From assembly GCA_021841585.1 (NCBI GenBank), contig JAKBUS010000005.1:1-64000 (forward strand): a stretch of DNA of 64,000 bases, written 5' to 3'. The stretch's first letter is position 1. Each line of letters opens with the position of its first letter. The notes under the pieces were generated by a model. That model saw nothing but the letters and a program-made list of their open reading frames with translations. It searched no databases and had not been told where the DNA came from. Origin of the DNA: Pseudomonadota bacterium (GTDB taxonomy: Bacteria; Pseudomonadota; Gammaproteobacteria; Acidiferrobacterales; Acidiferrobacteraceae). A program made the position numbers and the translations under genes. Below, piece after piece: positions 58,577 through 64,000 of the stretch.

Positions 58577-59643
58577 GAGCGCCTCCGGATGGGGCGCTGC
58601 GCCTGGTCGATGCGCGCGTAGGCCGTGGCGAGATCGGCCGCCGCGCCGCTCATGACCAGCAGACACGCGGCCTGGTCGCGGAGCGTGGCGGGTAGCGGGC
58701 GTTGTCCGGCCAGTACCTCCTCGATGAACTGGCAGGTCTTGGGGGCGCCATGATCCGCCGGGAGCTCCGGCAGTTCGGTAAGCGGGGTGCGATCTTCGGG
58801 AAACCACTCGCGCTCGTATCCGCCCTCGATCCCGATCAGCGCCGGGCGCCGCCGCGGATGGGCCACGGGCTCGCCCTCGGTGCCGCGCAGGACCAGCGCG
58901 GTGGCGCCGGCGGCCACGAAGAACGCGCGCATGCGCTCGAGGTACGGGGGGTGGGTGACCGCCGCGCACCGCACCGCCGGGCCCGCGAAGGGATTGAAGA
59001 GCTTGATCACGGTATGCACGCTCGAGCGCACGCCCAGTTGGCGGCGCAGGGACAGGATGGCGGCGAGATGCGGGTGGAGCACCTCAAGCGGGGCATAGGC
59101 GAGGTGGTGGCGCTCGAGCTGATCGTGCACGGCATGGCGGCTCGCCGCAGGCGCAAAACCGAGATCGGCGAGTATTTCACCACTGGTGGTGCGATCGCTC
59201 GGGTCGTGATCGACAAGCCGCAGATCGGCGTCGGCGGCCGTCCCGCCGTAGGTCCCATGGATCAGTACCGGCACCCCTTGGCGCGCGAGCAGCAGGGCGA
59301 GCAGCGGCAGCAGGTTGGCGTGGCGGCGTGCGCCGTTGTAGGACGGGAAGATCACCGGCCGCGGCGCGGTTGGCGTGGCAAGCGGTGTCAGGCTGTCTTC
59401 GGTCGCCGAGACAAAGCCCAGCAGCTCATCGACCGATTCCCCCTTGAACCGGAACGCCGTCCATAGTGCGCCTTGGACGAGCGCCGGCAGGTGCCCGCTC
59501 AGCCATTCGGCAAACAGCGCGTGCGCCGCCTCGCGGCTCAAGTCGGTGGCGTGGGTGTGGCCGCGCGCCACCGCGCTCAAGAGGCCGGGCAGGTCCTGTG
59601 CCGGGATCATGGCCGACATCCCCAAAGACCGGTCGAGGCTCAT
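58573..59643 (-). CDS. YbiB/TrpD2-like protein (anthranilate phosphoribosyltransferase fold)
   Basis: A 356-residue member of the glycosyltransferase family 3 fold, resembling YbiB rather than TrpD. The N-terminal helical domain spans about 15-90. The region corresponding to the PRPP site reads VIFPSYNGARRHANLLPLL and VLIHGTYGG instead of the catalytic TrpD motifs, while KLFNPFAGPA is kept. YbiB-type proteins bind nucleic acid rather than catalyse tryptophan synthesis. It starts at ATG 59643, overlapping nirD by four bases. Its role in a nitrite operon is unknown. Confidence 0.82.
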   Translation of the reverse strand: MSLDRSLGMSAMIPAQDLPGLLSAVARGHTHATDLSREAAHALFAEWLSGHLPALVQGALWTAFRFKGESVDELLGFVSATEDSLTPLATPTAPRPVIFPSYNGARRHANLLPLLALLLARQGVPVLIHGTYGGTAADADLRLVDHDPSDRTTSGEILADLGFAPAASRHAVHDQLERHHLAYAPLEVLHPHLAAILSLRRQLGVRSSVHTVIKLFNPFAGPAVRCAAVTHPPYLERMRAFFVAAGATALVLRGTEGEPVAHPRRRPALIGIEGGYEREWFPEDRTPLTELPELPADHGAPKTCQFIEEVLAGQRPLPATLRDQAACLLVMSGAAADLATAYARIDQAQRPIRRRS

Positions 59644-59969
59644 TCCGGCAACCTCACGAACACCCGCTCTCCTTCGAGGCGTACGGGCCAGGTGCGTACG
59701 CAGCCTACGTCGGGATCGCGCGCCTGGCCGTGCTTGAGATCGATGCGCCAGTTGTGCAGCGGGCAGTAGACGGTGTCCCCGGAGACCGTGCCCTCGGCCA
59801 ATGGGCCGCCCTTGTGCGGGCAGCGGTTGTCGAGCGCGTAGACCTCGTCACGCTCATTGCGCAACAATGCGATCTCGCCGCCTTCCGTGGCGACTACCCG
59901 CCCCCCGAGCGCGGGGATGTCGGCCAAGGTGGCGACCTCCTTCCATACGGTATTCTCGGGCACGCTCAT
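59640..59969 (-). CDS. nirD: Nitrite reductase small subunit
   Basis: A 109-residue Rieske-fold subunit of the NADH-dependent assimilatory nitrite reductase. The 2Fe-2S ligand motifs CPHKGGPL and CPLHNWRIDL are intact. It starts at ATG 59969, overlapping the nirB stop by four bases, and it ends overlapping the YbiB-like gene. Confidence 0.95.
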   Translation of the reverse strand: MSVPENTVWKEVATLADIPALGGRVVATEGGEIALLRNERDEVYALDNRCPHKGGPLAEGTVSGDTVYCPLHNWRIDLKHGQARDPDVGCVRTWPVRLEGERVFVRLPE

Positions 59970-62410
59970 ATCGTCATCTCCGCGACGCGCAAGGGTTGGG
60001 CATGGATCGTGATATGGCCGGACAGGGCCGCGGCCCACGGGTCCTCCTCGTGGCTCAGGGCATGACGCAATTCCGCCGCCAGCTGTTTGCGGCTCTCGCT
60101 GTTTTCGACGGTCATGGCCTTGATGTGGTCGAGTCCAACACGTTCGATCCAGGGCGCGGTACGTTCCAGATAATAGGCCTCCTTGCGATAGAGTTGCATA
60201 AAGGCCTCGGCGAGCTCAACGACCTCGTCTTCGCTCGCCACCTTGGAAAGCAGGTCGCCCGCGCGCAGCTTCATCCCGCCGTTGCCGCCGACATAGATCT
60301 CCCAGCCCGAATCCACGCCGATCACCCCGAAGTCCTTGATCGTGCTCTCCGCGCAATTGCGCGGACAGCCGGAGGCCGCAAGCTTGACCTTGTGTGGCGA
60401 CCACATGCGCTCCAGGCGCTTTTCGAGGGTGATGGCAAGGTGCGTGCTGTCTTGCGTCCCGAAGCGGCAGAATTCCGTGCCGACGCACGACTTGCAGGTG
60501 CGCAGCGCCTTGCCATAGGCATGCCCGGAGGGCATGCCGAGGTCGGCCCATATCGCCGGGAGATCCTGCTTTTTGACCCCAAGGAGATCGATGCGCTGAC
60601 CGCCCGTGATCTTGACCATGGGGACTTGATAACGCTCGGCCACCTCGGCGATGCGCTTGAGCTCCGCGGGCGTGGTCACGCCGCCGTACAGGCGCGGTAT
60701 GACCGAATACGTGGCGTCTTTCTGGATGTTGGCATGCACCCGCTCATTGACGAGGCGTGCCTGGGGGTCGTCGATGGCCTCCGCCGGCCACGCGCAACGC
60801 ACATAGTAGTTGACCGCCGGACGGCAGGTCGGGCAGCCGCCGGCGGCCTTCCATTCGAGGGTCGCGAACACCGCGCGCACGGACAAGAGCTTGCGTGTCA
60901 CGATGGCATCCCGGATCTCGTCATGCGTGAGATCCGTGCATGCGCACAGTGACCGTTTCCGCGCGGTGGCCTCATAGAGGCCGCCTAAAGTGCTGGCCAG
61001 GATCTGTTCCACGAGCCCCGTGCAGGATCCGCACGAGGCGCTGGCCTTGGTGCACCGGCGCACATCATCGACCGTGAACAGGCCCCGGGTGCGAATGGCG
61101 TGGACGATGGTGCCCTTGTTGATGCCATTGCAGCCACAAATCTCGGCGGCCTCGGGCATGTGGTCGATGGCCCGTCCGCCGCCGTGGCGGACATCGCCCG
61201 TGGTCTCGCCAAAGAGCAGATGATCGCGCAGCGCACTCACGTCCTGGCCCGTACGCAGCAGCTGAAACAGCCACGGCCCGAGCGCGGTGTCGCCATACAG
61301 GAGGATGCCGGCGAGCTTATGGTCGCGGATCACGACCTTCTTATAGACGCCCCCTGCCGCATCCAGCAAAGACACCTCCTCGCAGCCCGCGCCGCCTGTA
61401 AAGTCGCCGGCCGAGAACAGGCCGACGCCCGTCACTTTAAGCTTGGTGCTGGCAAGTGAGCCGGTATAGCGCAGACGCCCGTATTGGGCGAGGTGATTGG
61501 CGGCTACCTTGGCCTGTTCGAACAACGGCGCCACGAGCCCATAGGTCAGGCCCCGGTGCTGCACGCATTCGCCCACCGCGTAGATGCGCGGATCGAAGGT
61601 CTGGAGCGTGTCGTCGACTACGATGCCGCGGTCGCAATGGAGACCGGCCGCGCGCGCGAGCGCGGTGCGCGGCCGGATGCCGACGGCAAACACGACGAGA
61701 TCCGCGTCTAATGTGCGGCCGTCCTTCAAGCGCAGCCCCTGCACATGGCCGTCGCCGGTGATGGCCTCGGTTTCGGCGCCGAGACACAGGCATAGGCCGC
61801 GCGCGATAAGACTCCTTTGAAGGAGGTCTGCGCCCACCCGGTCCATCTGGCGGTCGAGCAGCCAGGGGTTGCGATGCACGACCGTGACCTTTGCGCCTTG
61901 CGTGAGCAGGCCGTAAGCGGCCTCGAGGCCGAGTAGGCCGCCACCTATGACGACCGCACGAGCGCCCGCCGGCAGGGCCTGCATGGCGCGCACATCTTCT
62001 ATGGTCCGATAGGTCATGACGCCATCGAGCTGCGCGCCCGAGATTGCCGGGACGTAAGGCGTGGAGCCGAGCGCCAGCAGCAAGCGGTCATAGCGCTCGA
62101 CCGTGCCGTCCGCGGCGTGCACGAGCCGGCGCGCGCGGTCGATGCGTGTCACCGCCTGCCCGGCATGGAGGGTGATCCCATGCGCGTGGTACCACGCCCG
62201 ATCGTTCAGGATGGTGTCCTCGAAGGCCATTTCGCGGGCCAGCACCGGTGACAACAGGATACGGTTGTAATTGGGGTGCGGCTCGTCCCCAAAGACGGTG
62301 ATGTCGTAGTGGCCGGGGGCCATGGCGAGCAATTCCTCGACGGCGCGCATCCCGGCCATGCCGTTGCCGACCATGACCAGGCGGGGCCTCCCGTAGACCG
62401 GGTTGTTCAT
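59966..62410 (-). CDS. nirB: Nitrite reductase large subunit (NADH, siroheme)
   Basis: An 814-residue enzyme reducing nitrite to ammonium. The FAD/NAD part begins LVMVGNGMAGMRAVEELL (about 10-320). Two BFD-like 2Fe-2S stretches follow (EICGCNGINKGTIVHAI, later LCACTDLTHDEIRDAI with GGCPTCRPA), then the sulfite/nitrite reductase half with the 4Fe-4S-siroheme cysteines in CKSCVGTEFCRFG and ASGCPRNCAES. The ATG 62410 gives the usual N-terminus. It heads a five-gene operon under a sigma-54 promoter. No nitrate reductase gene is visible in the window. Confidence 0.96.
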   Translation of the reverse strand: MNNPVYGRPRLVMVGNGMAGMRAVEELLAMAPGHYDITVFGDEPHPNYNRILLSPVLAREMAFEDTILNDRAWYHAHGITLHAGQAVTRIDRARRLVHAADGTVERYDRLLLALGSTPYVPAISGAQLDGVMTYRTIEDVRAMQALPAGARAVVIGGGLLGLEAAYGLLTQGAKVTVVHRNPWLLDRQMDRVGADLLQRSLIARGLCLCLGAETEAITGDGHVQGLRLKDGRTLDADLVVFAVGIRPRTALARAAGLHCDRGIVVDDTLQTFDPRIYAVGECVQHRGLTYGLVAPLFEQAKVAANHLAQYGRLRYTGSLASTKLKVTGVGLFSAGDFTGGAGCEEVSLLDAAGGVYKKVVIRDHKLAGILLYGDTALGPWLFQLLRTGQDVSALRDHLLFGETTGDVRHGGGRAIDHMPEAAEICGCNGINKGTIVHAIRTRGLFTVDDVRRCTKASASCGSCTGLVEQILASTLGGLYEATARKRSLCACTDLTHDEIRDAIVTRKLLSVRAVFATLEWKAAGGCPTCRPAVNYYVRCAWPAEAIDDPQARLVNERVHANIQKDATYSVIPRLYGGVTTPAELKRIAEVAERYQVPMVKITGGQRIDLLGVKKQDLPAIWADLGMPSGHAYGKALRTCKSCVGTEFCRFGTQDSTHLAITLEKRLERMWSPHKVKLAASGCPRNCAESTIKDFGVIGVDSGWEIYVGGNGGMKLRAGDLLSKVASEDEVVELAEAFMQLYRKEAYYLERTAPWIERVGLDHIKAMTVENSESRKQLAAELRHALSHEEDPWAAALSGHITIHAQPLRVAEMTI

Positions 62411-62488
62411 GTATGACTCCTTGAGAGGATGGCGTCTGGACGGCGGCCTTGAGAGACCAACGCGGCCGTCTTCCCTGGGGTCCCTCGA

Positions 62489-62502
62489 GCAACCATTGTG
62501 CC
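62489..62502 (-). promoter_or_regulatory. Sigma-54 (-24/-12) promoter of the nirB operon
   Basis: On the minus strand TTGGCACAATGGTTGCT has GG and GC separated by ten bases and matches TGGCAC-N5-TTGC fully. Initiation near 62477 gives a leader of about 67 bases. It pairs with the similar promoter before amtB. Confidence 0.85.
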
Positions 62503-62544
62503 AAGGCATGAGGCGCATCCATGGCGCATGCCCTAAGGCGCGCG

Positions 62545-62591
62545 CGCACCAGCATGGGGAACGGCGGTCGACCACGCACCAATGCGGCCCG
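62545..62591. promoter_or_regulatory. Two putative NtrC-binding sites upstream of nirB
   Basis: GCACC-N5-GG occurs twice, at 62546-62557 and 62576-62587, spaced 30 bases apart, so both sites would face the same side of the helix. They resemble the NtrC consensus TGCACC-N5-GGTGCA with one intact half each. They lie about 75-105 bases upstream of the predicted start. Inferred from pattern only. Confidence 0.4.
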
Positions 62592-62663
62592 AAGGGCGCC
62601 CTTGATGCGCCCGCGACCAGGCCCCATATAACGACGCAGACAGTGGACCGGGGGACGGATGCG

Positions 62664-62834
62664 GTGAGAAATCTGAAACATACGCTCATGGCCGCGGGTG
62701 TGATCCTGCTGGTGGCATGGGCGGTGCTATTGGTGATGCATATCCTGTTCGCCCTGGTGTGGGTGTTCTTCTGGGTCGGGCTGGTCGGCATCCTCGTGGC
62801 GGTGGTGCTGCACGCCGTGGAGCGCCTTGTCTGA
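62664..62834 (+). CDS. Small membrane protein, 56 residues
   Basis: A short gene from GTG 62664, with GGGGGAC upstream, to a stop at 62834. Residues about 9-50 are almost wholly hydrophobic with aromatic residues (AGVILLVAWAVLLVMHI, then FWVGLVGILVAVVLHAV), giving one or two transmembrane helices. The N-terminus has basic residues, favouring a cytoplasmic start. It is not recognised as a named family. It diverges from the nirB operon and precedes the Bax-inhibitor-like gene. Confidence 0.6.
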   Translation: MRNLKHTLMAAGVILLVAWAVLLVMHILFALVWVFFWVGLVGILVAVVLHAVERLV

Positions 62835-62926
62835 CCCGGGCGCAAGTGATCCGAGCGCAAGTATGTTATGGTAGGGGTGTGAGCTCATGATACGTTTATG
62901 CCGTTTCCACGGTAAGGAGGGCCAGA

Positions 62927-63619
62927 ATGGCTGGTTCTAATTTGTTCCCGGATTCGCCATCCACGGGTTATCAGGGTGGTTACGCGGTCACCACCGTCAT
63001 CCACAGGACCTATCTGCTGCTGGCGGCAACGCTGCTTTTCAGCACATTTACGGCCGTAATCGGCATGCGCGCCCAGTTTGCCTATCAGCATCCGATCATG
63101 ATCATGATCGCGGCATTCGTGAGCCTGTTTGCCGTTCAATGGACGGGCGGGCGCAATAGCCCCATGGCAGTGCCATTGGTATTCGTATTCACGGGCCTCA
63201 TGGGACTCTCGCTCGGCCCCGTGATTGGCCTTTATCTGCGCATGCCGGACGGCCCGACCATCGTCGCCGAGGCCCTGCTCGGGACTGCCGTCATATTCGG
63301 GAGCCTGTCGCTCTACGCGCTCGTGTCGCGCCGCAATTTCAATTATCTCGGCGGCTTCCTCATGACCGGGCTTGTGATCGTGGTGCTCGCGTCGCTTGCC
63401 AATATGTTCTTCCATATGGCGGGCATGCAGCTGGTTATCGCCGGCATGGCCTTGCTCGTGTTTTCGGGGCTTGTGTTGTTCGACACGAGCCGCATGATCA
63501 ATGGCGGCGAGACCCGCCCGGTGATCATCGCCGTGGGCCTCTATCTGGACGTCCTGAACCTATTTATGGCGCTGCTCGAGATCCTGGGCGCCCTCCAAGG
63601 AGGAGGCCGCCGCAGGTAA
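62927..63619 (+). CDS. Bax inhibitor-1/YccA family membrane protein
   Basis: A 230-residue protein with about seven transmembrane helices. The family features are the TYLLLAATLLFSTFTAVIG first helix, NYLGGFLMTGLVIVVLASL, and VLFDTSRMINGGETRP followed by YLDVLNLFMALLEILG near the C-terminus. E. coli YccA modulates FtsH; other members conduct calcium. AAGGAGG precedes the ATG. Confidence 0.93.
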   Translation: MAGSNLFPDSPSTGYQGGYAVTTVIHRTYLLLAATLLFSTFTAVIGMRAQFAYQHPIMIMIAAFVSLFAVQWTGGRNSPMAVPLVFVFTGLMGLSLGPVIGLYLRMPDGPTIVAEALLGTAVIFGSLSLYALVSRRNFNYLGGFLMTGLVIVVLASLANMFFHMAGMQLVIAGMALLVFSGLVLFDTSRMINGGETRPVIIAVGLYLDVLNLFMALLEILGALQGGGRRR

Positions 63620-63796
63620 GTTGTTGGCCGGAGCGGTCTTGCGCCGCCCCGGCACGCGCCCTGAGCGCGGACGGCAGGCCATTCCACCGATCATCTCGTA
63701 ACGGGCCGTCGCGTGCGCGCCCGGCGGGATCGGCGATTGCCCCGGACGGTGGGCGCCCGCCGATACCGATGGCCATCATGACGGAGGATTCAGGAT

Positions 63797-64000
63797 ATGG
63801 ATAAGCGCGGGATCGCACGGCGGGCGCGCCGAGGGCTTGCGGCGGCCGCCCTGATGTGGACGGGTGTCGGCTACGCGGCCTTGCCGCCGGTCCTTGCCCA
63901 GGCGGTGGCGCGCGGCGCGCATATCTTCAAGGACGACAGCTTCGGCAGCCATGTGAGGCCGGTGGCCAATGCCGCGAGCGCGTTCGCGGACATGGGGAGT
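63797..64000 (+). CDS. Exported protein, N-terminus only (cut by window edge)
   Basis: An open frame from ATG 63797 to the edge, 68 codons, with AGGA just upstream. It has a basic N-terminus and a hydrophobic stretch (AAAALMWTGVGYAALPPVL) with a likely cleavage near LAQA, then AVARGAHIFKDDSFGSHVRP. It is clearly a secretion signal. No family could be assigned from this part. Confidence 0.6.
   Translation, partial: MDKRGIARRARRGLAAAALMWTGVGYAALPPVLAQAVARGAHIFKDDSFGSHVRPVANAASAFADMGS

Noticed and set aside
58577-58969. 390-residue version of CobA
   Set aside because: The extension is an out-of-frame reading of the YbiB-like gene; TTG 58576 in the TTGA overlap gives the normal N-terminus.
62411-62860. 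964-residue version of NirB
   Set aside because: The added residues lie upstream of the sigma-54 promoter and are unlike NirB; ATG 62410 is standard.

Overview
The window looks like chromosome of a high-GC gammaproteobacterium. The evidence is gene order: thrS-infC-rpmI-rplT-pheS-pheT-ihfA-merR, tig-clpP-clpX-lon-hupB-ppiD and mltD/gloB-methyltransferase-rnhA-dnaQ are runs typical of that class. A lineage such as Acidiferrobacter would fit, but the sequence alone does not prove it.

Layout. (1) 1-2808: the end of an integrated element. A tyrosine recombinase lies beside the 3' end of tRNA-Asn, and behind it is a large MmeI-like DNA methyltransferase cut by the window edge. (2) 2879-15202: housekeeping. 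An aspartate aminotransferase gene diverges from uvrB, then come tRNA-Val, the thrS to merR translation/IHF cluster, a sulfurtransferase and a glutathione S-transferase. (3) 15315-18439: an ammonium transporter with a clear sigma-54 promoter, a small membrane protein, and a galE broken by an amber codon and a frameshift. (4) 18527-31269: envelope and signalling genes: a ~1650-residue CheB-CheR-PAS-histidine kinase-receiver protein, a coupled sulfotransferase-like/GT9 pair, a small outer-membrane protein, a TSUP exporter and a membrane GGDEF-EAL protein. (5) 31333-40771: chaperones and proteases (htpG, tig, clpP, clpX, lon), purC, tRNA-Leu and hupB, with sigma-32-like promoters before htpG and lon. 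(6) 40811-45463: tRNA-Val and tRNA-Asp separated by ~4.5 kb of decayed DNA with IS66 and probable TnpB remnants and a second MltD-like lipoprotein whose LysM tail holds a perfect 390-bp tandem repeat. (7) 45953-57270: ppiD, fabI, the canonical mltD, gloB, a methyltransferase, rnhA, dnaQ, an MFS transporter, a hydrolase and a GAF-GGDEF-EAL protein. (8) 57438-62410: a five-gene nitrite-assimilation/siroheme operon in which every junction is a 4-nt stop/start overlap, preceded by a second sigma-54 promoter. (9) 62664-64000: a tiny membrane protein, a Bax-inhibitor-1 family protein and the start of an exported protein.

How the parts fit. The two sigma-54 promoters (amtB and nirB) imply a shared nitrogen-limitation response: ammonium uptake plus nitrite reduction, with siroheme methylation and metal insertion made from the same transcript. 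The heat-shock-type promoters join htpG and lon. Both cyclic-di-GMP proteins keep GGDEF and the inhibitory site but have degraded EAL domains, so both are probably cyclases only. I did not find a convincing complete and wholly undescribed system. The most unusual loci are the tandem-repeat LysM lipoprotein in its decayed insertion, the fully overlapping nirB operon that includes a YbiB/TrpD2-like gene, and the methyltransferase island at the left edge.
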